In this document: positions 16,960 through 25,806 of the stretch, piece by piece
Numbering within the stretch: position 1 is the stretch's first letter
Layout: every line of letters starts with the position of its first letter
The notes under the pieces: model-generated
Databases searched by the model: none
What the model saw: only the letters and a program-made list of their open reading frames with translations
Told to the model about the DNA's origin: nothing
Program-made: the position numbers and the translations under genes
Source: Ferrovibrio xuzhouensis
Lineage (GTDB): Bacteria > Pseudomonadota > Alphaproteobacteria > Ferrovibrionales > Ferrovibrionaceae
Direction: 5' to 3'
Length of the DNA stretch: 64,000 nucleotides
NCBI RefSeq assembly: GCF_042648965.1
Contig: NZ_JBHRYJ010000001.1
Coordinates: forward strand, 1,736,001-1,800,000

Positions 16960-17469
16960 TCAGGCCGGCTTCTGGCCGCTCTCCAGCCGCGCCAGCATCT
17001 CGGTGACGGCCCTGGTCAGGGTCAGGATCTCCTGCTCGCGCAGCAGGTCGATCTTCTGGTGCAGCAGCTCGATCTCCAGCTCCGCCTTCACGTTGACGTT
17101 GAAGTCGGTCTCGGCGTGCTGGCGGTCGATCTCGGCCTGGCGGTTCTGGCTCATCATGATCACCGGCGCCGTGTAAGCCGCCTGGAATGACAGCAGCAGG
17201 TTGAGCAGGATGAAGGGGAACGGGTCCCAGGCGGTATGGCCGGTAATGGCATTGCCGACGATCCAGGCGGCGAGCAGCACCGACTGCACGATGATGAAGC
17301 GCCAGGAGCCGACCGCGCTGGCCACCAGGTCGGCGATGCGCTGGCCGGCGGTCTGCGGATGGCGGCGGCGCTGTGCCGTCGCCTTGTGGCGGAAGTCGGC
17401 ATGGCGGTGGCGCAGGTCGCGCAGCAGGGCGCGATCCTGGTCGGTCAGTACATGGGGGACGACGGTCAT
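16960..17469 (-). CDS. DUF1003 membrane protein
   Basis: A 169-residue protein with two adjacent transmembrane segments (residues about 52-75 and 82-105) in the DUF1003 pattern GSWRFIIVQSVLLAAWI ... WDPFPFILLNLLLSFQAAYTAPVIMMSQNRQ, followed by a coiled-coil helix rich in Glu and Arg. Function unknown. It ends 15 bp before the phosphorylase start on the same strand, so the two are probably one transcript. Confidence 0.85.
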   Translation of the reverse strand: MTVVPHVLTDQDRALLRDLRHRHADFRHKATAQRRRHPQTAGQRIADLVASAVGSWRFIIVQSVLLAAWIVGNAITGHTAWDPFPFILLNLLLSFQAAYTAPVIMMSQNRQAEIDRQHAETDFNVNVKAELEIELLHQKIDLLREQEILTLTRAVTEMLARLESGQKPA

Positions 17470-17546
17470 GGCGGGATGCTCCGGGCTGGCGGCGACGACG
17501 GCGCTCCAGTCTAGCAGAAACGCTCTCCCGGCGGGATTGATCGGGA

Positions 17547-19277
17547 TCAGTCGTCGGCGGCCGGCATGTCCAGCGGCGTCGTCACCATCGGCATCGCCGC
17601 CTGTTCGGCGACCAGCACGGCCAGCGGCTCGGATTTGCCGCGCAGGGTGACGGTGGCACGGGTCCAGCCGGGATGGGCGCCATCGAGCAGGCCACCGCGC
17701 AGCGCCACCTCCTCGGAGACCACCAGTTCGGCACCGAACTCCTTGGTGGCGCTTTCCAGCCGGCTGGCGGTATTCACCGCGTCGCCGATGGCGGTCAGGT
17801 TCATGGCGCCGCCATGGCCCATCTCGCCGATGATCGCCGGGCCGCAGTGGATGCCGATGCCGATTTTCAGGCGCAGGCCGAGATCGGCCTCCAGCGCGGC
17901 GTTGAGCTGGGCCAGCCCGGCGCCCATGCGGCGCGCCGCGTCGAGCGCGCGGCGGCAGCCGGCATCGGGGCCCTCCTCGATGCCGAACAGCGCCATCACG
18001 CCGTCGCCGATGAATTTGTCGAGCCGGCCGCCGGCGGCTTCCACCGCCTCGCCCATGGTCTTGAAATACTGGTTGAGCAGGAAGACGACGTCATAGGGCA
18101 GCCGGCTTTCCGACAGCTTGGTGAAGCCGCGCAGGTCGGCGAACAGGATGGCGATGCGCCGCTCGGCGCCCTGGGCATGGCTGGCGGCGCCATAGACGGC
18201 TTTCGGCGGCACGCCGGCGGGCAGCAAGGGCATCACCGAGATGTCCTCGCGCGGCCGGATCTGGCAGGCCAGACGCACGCCGGGGCTGGCCATGATGCGG
18301 TCGAGCACCTTCTGCTCGGCGGTATCCGGCGGCGGCAGGCTGGTCGCGCCCGGCCCGGTGATGCGGACCCGGCAGGTCGAGCAGCGGCCCTGGCCGCCGC
18401 AGACCGAGGCATGCGGATAGCCGATGGCGCGGCTGGCCTCCAGCACGCTCATGCTGCCGGCCAGGGTGCGGAAGCGGCGGCCGTCGGGCCAGGTGATGAC
18501 GACACCGGCGCGGCGGCGGTGCCGCAGGGCGATCAGGCCGCGCGCCAGCAGCAGGCAGCCGAGAATCCCCGCCATCACCTGATAGGCGATCATGTCGACC
18601 GTGGTGCCGAAGCTGTAGGCGACGTCACCCGGCCAGTTCAGCCCGGCGCGGAACTGCGCCAGCCAGGCCGGGTCGCGCATCAGCAGCATCACCTGGCGGC
18701 CGCCCGACAGATAGCCGAGCATCGCCAGCATCGGCAGCAGCAGGGCGGCGCCGAACAGGAAGGGCCACAGGCGCTCGAAGAAAGGCTTCAGCCGCAGCCA
18801 GTAATAGACGCCGATGCAGCCGTGGAACCAGGCGATCAGGATGACGAGGTTGCTGCGCAGGCCGATCAGCGGCTCCTGCACGAACTGCACGATCAGCACA
18901 TAGGCGTAACTGTCGTTCAGCCCCAGCACCGCATGGGCGGCGCGGGTGCCGAGCGCATGTTCGGCGATCAGCGGCGGCACGCAGAGCCCGAGCAGCAACT
19001 GGGTCCAGCCCTGCCAGGGGATGCCGCGGTAATGGCCGCGCCGCACCCAGTTGGACAGGGCGAGCAGGGGATGCAGCACGATGGCGCCATAGAGCAGGAT
19101 GGTGCCGGGCCAGCTGCGCCAGACCGCCTTGAACAGCACGGCGCCGTCTTCCATCGCCTGCAGCGAGATCAGGCCGAGTGCATGGTTGCTCAGATGCAGG
19201 ATCAGGTAGCTGTACAGCACCAGCCCCGAGCCCAGCTTGACCCGGCTGTAGACATCTTCCCACCGGCTGCCCGCCAT
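17547..19277 (-). CDS. Membrane/2Fe-2S/class III adenylate cyclase fusion
   Basis: A 576-residue protein likely making cAMP under control of a redox module. Order: about six hydrophobic segments over residues 15-250 with several intramembrane or loop histidines, resembling a cytochrome-b-like anchor; a 2Fe-2S ferredoxin domain with adrenodoxin spacing C293-x5-C299-x2-C302 and C338; a class III cyclase domain with metal aspartates D381 (FADLRGF) and D425 (GDG), adenine-selecting Lys421 and a Thr in LTAIGDAVN, as in class IIIb. Family knowledge supports membrane-anchored cyclases with an Fe-S domain; the redox control is inference. Start at 19277 fits the first TM; the ORF extends to 19862 without support. 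It stands 77 bp upstream of DUF1003. Confidence 0.85.
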   Translation of the reverse strand: MAGSRWEDVYSRVKLGSGLVLYSYLILHLSNHALGLISLQAMEDGAVLFKAVWRSWPGTILLYGAIVLHPLLALSNWVRRGHYRGIPWQGWTQLLLGLCVPPLIAEHALGTRAAHAVLGLNDSYAYVLIVQFVQEPLIGLRSNLVILIAWFHGCIGVYYWLRLKPFFERLWPFLFGAALLLPMLAMLGYLSGGRQVMLLMRDPAWLAQFRAGLNWPGDVAYSFGTTVDMIAYQVMAGILGCLLLARGLIALRHRRRAGVVITWPDGRRFRTLAGSMSVLEASRAIGYPHASVCGGQGRCSTCRVRITGPGATSLPPPDTAEQKVLDRIMASPGVRLACQIRPREDISVMPLLPAGVPPKAVYGAASHAQGAERRIAILFADLRGFTKLSESRLPYDVVFLLNQYFKTMGEAVEAAGGRLDKFIGDGVMALFGIEEGPDAGCRRALDAARRMGAGLAQLNAALEADLGLRLKIGIGIHCGPAIIGEMGHGGAMNLTAIGDAVNTASRLESATKEFGAELVVSEEVALRGGLLDGAHPGWTRATVTLRGKSEPLAVLVAEQAAMPMVTTPLDMPAADD

Positions 19278-19488
19278 CGCGGCACTCCCCGCATCCCGCC
19301 GCCCCGGCCGCAACGGCAGCCGGTTCCATCCATCGCCGGAGCCTAGGCGGCGGCCCCAAGGGCGGCAAGTCGCAAGCGCTTTACCGCCGGCAGGGGTTGT
19401 AATTCTCGCAGGGCTTCTTATCTTTTGGCGGTAAACCGAGAAAATCGAAATTTGCTCTGCGGCCCCATCCGGGCCAGACTCGGAACCG

Positions 19489-20250
19489 ATGACTGAAACC
19501 ACCTCCGCTGTCCGGCCGGCGCCCCCGCCGCCGCCCGGCCGTGACTGGGCGCTGTTCCTCGATATCGACGGCACCCTGCTCGACATCGCCGACCGGCCCG
19601 ACCGGGTCGCCGTCCCGGCCGGCCTGCGCGACCATCTGGCCGGGGCCGCCGGCCGGCTCGACGGCGCGCTGGCCCTGGTCTCCGGCCGGCCGCTCAGCGA
19701 TATCGACCGGCTGTTCGATCCCTTGCGCCTGCCGGCTTCGGGCCAGCATGGCGGCGAATGGCGCCCGGCCGCCGGCGCCGCACCGGCGCTGACCGCCGGC
19801 ACCGAGATTCCCGCCGGCCTGCGCGCGCTGGCCGAAGCCCTCGCCGGCCGCCACCGCGGCATGATCGTCGAACAGAAAAGCCATGCGCTTGCCCTGCACT
19901 ACCGCCATGACCCGGCGCTCGGCCCGGCGCTCGGCGCCGAACTTGCCGCGGCCCTCGAAGGCTGCGCCGGGCTGATGCTGATGCCCGGCCGTCTGGTCTG
20001 GGAGATCAAGGACGCCAGCCAGTCGAAGGGCACTGCGGTCGGCCGCTTCATGGCGCTGCCCGGTTTCGCCGGCCGTCGCCCGGTCTTTATCGGCGACGAC
20101 CGCACCGACGAGGACGGCTTCCGCGCCGCGCTGGAACTCGGCGGCTTTGCCCTGCCGGTCGGCCGGCTGGCGCGCAGCGGCGAACCGGGCTTTGCCGATG
20201 CCGCCGCCGTGCGCGACTGGCTCGCCGGCTTCGCGGGGTCGGCGGCATGA
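19489..20250 (+). CDS. otsB: Trehalose-6-phosphate phosphatase
   Basis: HAD-family phosphatase that removes phosphate from trehalose-6-phosphate. The 253-residue protein has the nucleophile motif FLDIDGTLLD, the serine motif LVSGR, the lysine in SQSKGTAVG, and the acidic motif IGDDRTDEDGF, so all four HAD motifs are present. First gene of a three-gene trehalose operon: otsB, GH15, otsA, with overlaps of 4 and 16 bp. It lies divergent from the cyclase gene, 211 bp away. Trehalose usually serves as an osmoprotectant in such bacteria. Confidence 0.95.
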   Translation: MTETTSAVRPAPPPPPGRDWALFLDIDGTLLDIADRPDRVAVPAGLRDHLAGAAGRLDGALALVSGRPLSDIDRLFDPLRLPASGQHGGEWRPAAGAAPALTAGTEIPAGLRALAEALAGRHRGMIVEQKSHALALHYRHDPALGPALGAELAAALEGCAGLMLMPGRLVWEIKDASQSKGTAVGRFMALPGFAGRRPVFIGDDRTDEDGFRAALELGGFALPVGRLARSGEPGFADAAAVRDWLAGFAGSAA

Positions 20251-22067
20251 CGGCCGCGCCGGAACAGGCCCCCGAGAGCCTCGATCTCGGCATCGTCGGC
20301 AATTCCATCGTCGCGGCGCTGATCGATCGTGAGGCACGCATCGTCTGGCATTGCGTGCCCCGGCTCGACGGCGACCCGGTGTTCTGCCGGCTGCTGCGGC
20401 CGACCCAGCTGGAACAGGGCGTCTTCGAGATCGGCCTGCGCGACATGGTGTCCAGCACGCAGGATTACATCACCAACACCGCCGTGCTGGTCACCACCCT
20501 GACCGACAGCCGCGGCGGTGCCGTGCGCATCACCGATTTCGCGCCGCGCTTCAAGCAGTATGATCGCATCTACCGGCCGGCCATGCTGATCCGCCGCATC
20601 GAGCCCATTGCCGGCACCCCGGCGATCCGCATCCGCGTGCGACCGCTGTTCGGCTACGGCGGCGTGCTGCCGAGCCGTACCTTGGGCAGCAACCACATCC
20701 GCTTCACCGCGCCGGGTGCCGCGCTCAGGCTGACCACCGATGCGCCGCTCGCCTATGTCGACGACGGCAGCGAGTTCGTGCTCAACGAACCGGTCACCCT
20801 GGTGCTCGGTCCCGACGAAAGCTTCACGGAATCGCTGCAGCACATCAGCCGCGAATTCCTCGAGCGCACCATCGAATACTGGGTTGACTGGTCGCGCTAT
20901 CTCTCCGTGCCCTTCGAATGGCAGGATGCGGTGATCCGCGCCGCCATCACGCTGAAGCTCTGCGCCTATGAAGAGACCGGCGCCATTCTCGCCGCGCTGA
21001 CCACCTCGATCCCGGAAGCCGCCGACACGCCGCGCACCTGGGATTACCGCTATTGCTGGATGCGCGATGCATACTTCGTGGTGCAGGCGCTGAACCGGCT
21101 CGGCGCGACCAAGACCATGGAAGACTTCCTGCGCTACATCACCACCGTGATGGCGCAGCGGCAGCCCGGCGAGGAGCTGCAGCCGGTCTATGGCATCATC
21201 CCGAGCGCGGCGCTGATCGAACGCGAGCTCGACACCATGCAGGGCTATCGCGGCATGGGTCCCGTGCGCATCGGCAATGCCGCCTTCGCCCAGCGCCAGA
21301 ACGACACCTATGGCAGCATCGTGCTGGCGGTGGCGCAGATGTTCTTCGACCACCGGCTGCCGCGCCGCGGCGACGCCGCCCTGTTCGCCGATCTCGAACG
21401 GCTGGGCGAACAGGCGGCGGCGCTGGCGCTGACCCCCGATGCCGGGCTGTGGGAATTCCGCGGCCGGGCCCGTGTGCATACCCATTCGGCGGCGATGTGC
21501 TGGGCGGCCTGCCGCCGGCTGGCCCGGATCGCCGGGGTGCTCGACCTGCCCGACCGTGCCGCCTACTGGCGCGAGCATGCCGACCGCATCCGCCATGCCA
21601 TCCTCGAAAGGGCGTGGAACGCGGAACTGAACAGCTTCGTCGAGAGTTTCGACGGGGTGGACCTCGATGCGTCATTGCTGCTGCTGCAGGAAATCGGTTT
21701 CGTTGCCGCCGACGATCCGCGCTTTCTCGGCACGCTGGACGCCATCGGCAAGCAGCTGCGGCGCGGCAACCACCTGATGCGCTATGTGGCGCCGGACGAT
21801 TTCGGCGAGCCGCATACCGCCTTCTCGATCTGCACCTTCTGGTACATCGACGCGCTGGCCGTGGCCGGCCGGCGTGACGAGGCGCGCGAGATCTTCGAGA
21901 CCATGCTGGCGTCGCGCAACCACCTCGGCCTGCTGTCGGAGGATGTCGATCCGAAGACCGGCGCGCTGTGGGGCAATTTCCCGCAGACCTATTCCATGGT
22001 CGGGCTGATCCATTGCGCCATGCGGCTGTCGAAAACCTGGGAGGAAGCCTTTTGGCGCGGCTCGTGA
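20247..22067 (+). CDS. Glycoside hydrolase family 15 protein (trehalase or glucoamylase type)
   Basis: A 606-residue protein with an N-terminal beta-sandwich (about 1-220) and an (alpha/alpha)6 barrel. The GH15 signature TWDYRYCWMRDAYF (about residue 263) and the C-terminal LSEDVDPKTGALWGNFPQTYSM contain the two catalytic acidic positions expected. Embedded between otsB and otsA, it could be a trehalase as in mycobacteria, giving a make-and-break cycle, or act on another alpha-glucan; sequence alone does not decide. ATGA overlap with otsB. No signal peptide, so cytoplasmic. Confidence 0.85.
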   Translation: MTAAPEQAPESLDLGIVGNSIVAALIDREARIVWHCVPRLDGDPVFCRLLRPTQLEQGVFEIGLRDMVSSTQDYITNTAVLVTTLTDSRGGAVRITDFAPRFKQYDRIYRPAMLIRRIEPIAGTPAIRIRVRPLFGYGGVLPSRTLGSNHIRFTAPGAALRLTTDAPLAYVDDGSEFVLNEPVTLVLGPDESFTESLQHISREFLERTIEYWVDWSRYLSVPFEWQDAVIRAAITLKLCAYEETGAILAALTTSIPEAADTPRTWDYRYCWMRDAYFVVQALNRLGATKTMEDFLRYITTVMAQRQPGEELQPVYGIIPSAALIERELDTMQGYRGMGPVRIGNAAFAQRQNDTYGSIVLAVAQMFFDHRLPRRGDAALFADLERLGEQAAALALTPDAGLWEFRGRARVHTHSAAMCWAACRRLARIAGVLDLPDRAAYWREHADRIRHAILERAWNAELNSFVESFDGVDLDASLLLLQEIGFVAADDPRFLGTLDAIGKQLRRGNHLMRYVAPDDFGEPHTAFSICTFWYIDALAVAGRRDEAREIFETMLASRNHLGLLSEDVDPKTGALWGNFPQTYSMVGLIHCAMRLSKTWEEAFWRGS

Positions 22068-23443
22068 TTGTTTCGAACCGGGTGTCTATGCCGCGCGAGC
22101 GGCTGTCGCGCGCCGGCGGCCTGGCGGTCGCCTTGCGCGAGGCGCTGGCCGGCCAGAAGGACGGCGGCCTGTGGTTCGGCTGGAGCGGCGAGACCGTCGC
22201 CGAGCCGCAGCCGGCGCCGCGCCGTGCTTCCCTCGGCAAGATCGACTTCGCCGTGCTCGACCTCAGCCCGGCCGAACACAAGGGCTTTTATACCGACTTT
22301 GCCAACTCGACGCTGTGGCCGCTGTTTCACTACCGGCTCGGCCTGATCGATTTCCACCGTGCCGCCTGGGAAAGCTATCTCTCGGTCAACGAGCGCTTCG
22401 CCGAACAGCTCGCCGCCCTGCTGCGCCACGACGATGTCGTCTGGGTGCATGACTATCATTTCATCCCGCTGGCCGCCGCGCTGCGCCGCCGCGGCGTCAA
22501 GAACCGCATCGGCTTTTTCCTGCATATCCCGTTCCCGGCCCATGAGGTGCTGGCCGCCCTGCCGGCGCATCGCCAGCTGGTCGCCGATCTCTGCGCCTAC
22601 GACCTCGTCGGCTTCCAGACCTGGAATGACGTGCGCGCGCTGACCGAATACGTGCTGCACGAGGTCGGCGGCCGGGTCGAGCGGCCGGACGGCGGCATCG
22701 GCGCGGTGCGCATTGCGGCCTTCGACCGCGAGCTGCGCGTCGCCGGCTTTCCGATCAGCATCGACACCGAAGGCTTCGCGCGGACCGCCGCCCACGAGGC
22801 CGAGGCCGAGGATACCGTGCGCCTGCGCGACAGCCTCGGCAACCGCAGCCTGGTGATCGGCGTCGACCGGCTCGATTATTCCAAGGGGATTTCCAAGCGC
22901 TTCGAGGCCTTCCAGATCCTGCTCGGCGCCCGGCCCGAGCATCGCGGCCATGTCACCTTCATGCAGATCGCGCCGATCTCGCGCGGCGAGGTCTCGCAGT
23001 ACCGCCAGTTGCGTAACGAGCTGGACGGCCTGGCCGGCCGCATTAACGGCCGCTATGCCGAATTCGACTGGATGCCGGTGCGCTATCTCAACCGCTCGTT
23101 CACCCGCAACCAGCTCGCCGGCTTCTACCGGGTCGCCCGGGTCGGCCTGGTGACACCGCTGCGCGACGGCATGAACCTGGTGGCCAAGGAATATGTTGCC
23201 GCCCAGGACGGTGCCGACCCCGGCGTGCTGGTGCTGTCGCGCTTTGCCGGCGCCGCCGCCGAGATGTCGGGCGCGGTGATCGTCAATCCCTATGACACCG
23301 AGGGACTGGCCGAGGGCCTCGACCGTGCGCTGACCATGCCGCTGGAGGAACGCCGCCAGCGCTGGCAGGCCAACATGGCGGTGCTGCGCGGCAACACCAT
23401 CACCCACTGGCGCGAAGGTTTCCTTGCGGCTCTGGCCGCCTAG
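22052..23443 (+). CDS. otsA: Alpha,alpha-trehalose-phosphate synthase
   Basis: GT20 enzyme joining UDP-glucose (or ADP-glucose) to glucose-6-phosphate. The 463-residue reading begins with TTG at 22052: GGGAGG at 22039-22044 sits 7 bp before it, and the protein then reads ARLVIVSNRVS, the family start. Motifs: VHDYHFIPLAAALR, IGVDRLDYSKGI, and LRDGMNLVAKEYVAAQ. It overlaps the GH15 stop by 16 bp. Its TAG and the ClC gene stop share the tetranucleotide CTAG, so the two convergent genes overlap by 4 bp. Confidence 0.95.
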   Translation: MARLVIVSNRVSMPRERLSRAGGLAVALREALAGQKDGGLWFGWSGETVAEPQPAPRRASLGKIDFAVLDLSPAEHKGFYTDFANSTLWPLFHYRLGLIDFHRAAWESYLSVNERFAEQLAALLRHDDVVWVHDYHFIPLAAALRRRGVKNRIGFFLHIPFPAHEVLAALPAHRQLVADLCAYDLVGFQTWNDVRALTEYVLHEVGGRVERPDGGIGAVRIAAFDRELRVAGFPISIDTEGFARTAAHEAEAEDTVRLRDSLGNRSLVIGVDRLDYSKGISKRFEAFQILLGARPEHRGHVTFMQIAPISRGEVSQYRQLRNELDGLAGRINGRYAEFDWMPVRYLNRSFTRNQLAGFYRVARVGLVTPLRDGMNLVAKEYVAAQDGADPGVLVLSRFAGAAAEMSGAVIVNPYDTEGLAEGLDRALTMPLEERRQRWQANMAVLRGNTITHWREGFLAALAA

Positions 23444-25224
23444 CGGCGGCGGGGACGCAACAACGCGGCGCGCTCGCTTTCCTGGCGCATGACACGGCTG
23501 CGTACCGCCAGCAGATCCTTGCGGGTCATCAGGCCGAGCAGCCGCCGGCTGGCCGGATCGATCACCGGCACGCGCGCGTAGTCACCGGCCGCCATGCGAT
23601 CGGCAAGATCGCCGACCAGTTCGCCGGGTGCCGCATGGAACAGCTCGCGGTCGGCCAACACCTCGGACAGCGTGACGCCCTCTTCCGCACCGTCGCGGCT
23701 CCAGCGCAGGATGTCGGCGCGAGTGATGATGCCAAGGCAGCGGCCGTCTGCGTCGGTGACCGGATAGGCCTTGTGCCGGCAGCGGCCGGCGGCGAAGGCG
23801 GCCACGGTGTCGGCCACCTGGGCGGCGCCGTTCAGCGTCTCGATATCGCGGATCATCACTTCACCGACCCGCTGAGTGGCGAAGGGATCGAGGCCATATT
23901 CCTGCAGGACATGCAGGCCGCGCCGCGCCACCTTCTCGGTGAGGATCGACCGCCGCATCAGCAGGCCGGTGACGGCATAGGCCGTGCCGCAGGCGGCCAG
24001 CAGCGGCAGCAGCGGCGGCAGCGAACCGGTCAGTTCCACGGCGAACAGCGTGGCGGTCAGCGGCGCCCGCATGGTGCCGCTCATCACCGCCGCCATGCCG
24101 AGCAGGGCGAACAGCCCGGCATGGCCGGGCACCAGCGCCGCGAAAACGGCGGCCAGCAGCGTGCCGAGCATGCCGCCGATGATCAGCAGCGGTGCCAGCA
24201 CGCCGCCCGAGGTGCCGGAGCCGAGAGCCACCGACCAGATCACCGCCTTGACGAGTATCAGTGTCACGGCGGCGGCAAGTGGCATATCGCCGGCGAGCGC
24301 GGCGCCGATATTGCCGTAGCCGACGCCGAGTGCCGCCGGATCGGCCAGGCCGCCGAGGCCGACCACAATACCGCCGATGGCCGGCCACCACATCCAGTGC
24401 AGCGGCAGCCGCCCGAACAGGTCTTCGACGCCGTAGACCATCGCGGTCAGCACTGTTGACAGCAGGCCTGCCACGAGGCCGATGCCGGCCGCCCAGGGCA
24501 GTTCGCCGGCGGCTGTCATTGCCGCGGGCAGTACGACCGGAAACAGCGGCCCGGCCTCGAACAGCAGCGGCCGCAGGACGGCAGCCGCGGCGCAGGCAAC
24601 GATGACCGGCAGGAAGCTGCGCGCCTTCCACTCGAACAGCAGCAGCTCCAGCGCTAGCAGCACGGCGGCAACCGGCGTGGCGAAGATCGCCGTCATGCCG
24701 GCGGCGGCACCGGCGACCAGCAGGGTTTTGCGTTCGACCGGCGTGAGATGGAACAGCTGTGCGAACAGCGAACCGAGTGCGCCACCGGTCATGATGATCG
24801 GGCCTTCGGCGCCGAATGGCCCGCCGGTGCCGATTGAAATGGCCGAGGACAGCGGCTTGAGGATCGCCACCTTCGGCTGGATGCGGCTCTGGCCGATCAG
24901 GATCGCTTCCATCGCTTCCGGGATGCCGTGGCCGCGAATCTTCTCGGAGCCATACCGCGCCATCAGCCCGATGATGAGGCCGCCGGCCACCGGGACCAGC
25001 ACCGAAGCGAGACCGAGCCCCGTGATGTCGACGCCGCCCCCCGCGAAGGAAAACCGGCCGTGATAGGCGAGGTTGGTTGCCAGGGCGATCATTGCCAGCA
25101 GCAGCCGGCCGGCCAGCGTGGCAAGCATGCCCGCCACCACGGCCATCGCCATCAGCAGCAGGGTGCGGTGGTCGATGCGGATGTCGCGCAAAGCGGGACG
25201 GGCGGGTGGCGGAATCTGGGACAT
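23440..25224 (-). CDS. ClC-family chloride channel or antiporter with CBS pair
   Basis: A 594-residue membrane protein. Ten or more hydrophobic segments form the ClC domain (to about 430), followed by two CBS modules (about 470-590). Filter motifs: GHGIPEAME (GSGIP variant with His), GPFGAEGP with the gating Glu, and GTSGGVLAPL. The Glu suggests a Cl-/H+ exchanger mode, but this is inference. Start MSQIPP is preferred over in-frame ATGs to 25290 because those lie in the operator palindrome. Divergent from the MarR gene; both promoters probably overlap the palindrome at 25260. Confidence 0.9.
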   Translation of the reverse strand: MSQIPPPARPALRDIRIDHRTLLLMAMAVVAGMLATLAGRLLLAMIALATNLAYHGRFSFAGGGVDITGLGLASVLVPVAGGLIIGLMARYGSEKIRGHGIPEAMEAILIGQSRIQPKVAILKPLSSAISIGTGGPFGAEGPIIMTGGALGSLFAQLFHLTPVERKTLLVAGAAAGMTAIFATPVAAVLLALELLLFEWKARSFLPVIVACAAAAVLRPLLFEAGPLFPVVLPAAMTAAGELPWAAGIGLVAGLLSTVLTAMVYGVEDLFGRLPLHWMWWPAIGGIVVGLGGLADPAALGVGYGNIGAALAGDMPLAAAVTLILVKAVIWSVALGSGTSGGVLAPLLIIGGMLGTLLAAVFAALVPGHAGLFALLGMAAVMSGTMRAPLTATLFAVELTGSLPPLLPLLAACGTAYAVTGLLMRRSILTEKVARRGLHVLQEYGLDPFATQRVGEVMIRDIETLNGAAQVADTVAAFAAGRCRHKAYPVTDADGRCLGIITRADILRWSRDGAEEGVTLSEVLADRELFHAAPGELVGDLADRMAAGDYARVPVIDPASRRLLGLMTRKDLLAVRSRVMRQESERAALLRPRRR

Positions 25225-25259
25225 GACCGGGCCGGGCAGTTGCGGGACGGTGAGCGCCA

Positions 25260-25288
25260 GCATATATATCGTAATACGATATATATGC
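25260..25288. promoter_or_regulatory. 29-bp perfect palindrome, probable MarR operator
   Basis: Two 14-base arms, GCATATATATCGTA and its exact reverse complement, flank a single central A at 25274. It is 14 bp upstream of the MarR gene start and 36 bp upstream of the ClC start, in otherwise GC-rich DNA. A near-perfect palindrome in a divergent promoter beside a MarR gene is the usual layout of an autoregulatory operator; the AT-rich arms could also hold -10 elements for both genes. Confidence 0.8.
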
Positions 25289-25301
25289 AAGGACCATCGA
25301 A

Positions 25302-25745
25302 ATGGCCAGGAAACCGGGAAAAATCCGAGAGGCGAAAGGGGCGGCAGCCCTCGCCAAGGCGGAATACGAGGCGCTGGCGGCGTTCCGCTACACGCTCCGT
25401 CATTTTCTCGATTTCAGTCAGAGCGCGGCCGAAGGGGCGGGCCTGACCGCGCAGCAGCACCAGGCCCTGCTCGCCATCAAGGGCTATCCCGGCCGCGAAG
25501 TGGTGTCGGTCGGCGAACTGGCCGAGCGGCTGGCGATCCGCCACAACAGCAGCGTCGAACTGATCGACCGCCTCGCCGCCCAGGGGCTGATCGAGCGGCG
25601 CCACGACGCCACAGACCGGCGGCTGGTGCTGCTGGCCCTGACGCCGAAGGCGGAATGCCTGCTGGCCGAACTTTCTGCGGCGCATCGTGACGAATTGCGG
25701 CGCCTGCGGCCGACGCTGACAGAACTGCTCGACCGGCTGTCGTGA
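25302..25745 (+). CDS. MarR-family transcriptional regulator
   Basis: A 147-residue winged-helix dimeric repressor. The DNA-binding part includes LTAQQHQALLAIKGYPG, VSVGELAERLAIRHNSSVELIDRL and the wing ERRHDATDRRLVLLALT, all standard MarR features; helices at both ends form the dimer. Signal unknown. The 29-bp palindrome just upstream suggests it represses itself and the divergent ClC gene. Confidence 0.92.
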   Translation: MARKPGKIREAKGAAALAKAEYEALAAFRYTLRHFLDFSQSAAEGAGLTAQQHQALLAIKGYPGREVVSVGELAERLAIRHNSSVELIDRLAAQGLIERRHDATDRRLVLLALTPKAECLLAELSAAHRDELRRLRPTLTELLDRLS

Positions 25746-25806
25746 TGTCATGGACGTGATCGCCGCGCCGCTTAGCGACGGCTGGTCAGGCGGCTAGACT
25801 TCCGCC

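Noticed and set aside
22064..22066. GTG as otsA start
   Set aside because: Overlaps the GH15 stop and would lose the ARL residues; GGGAGG spacing suits TTG at 22052.
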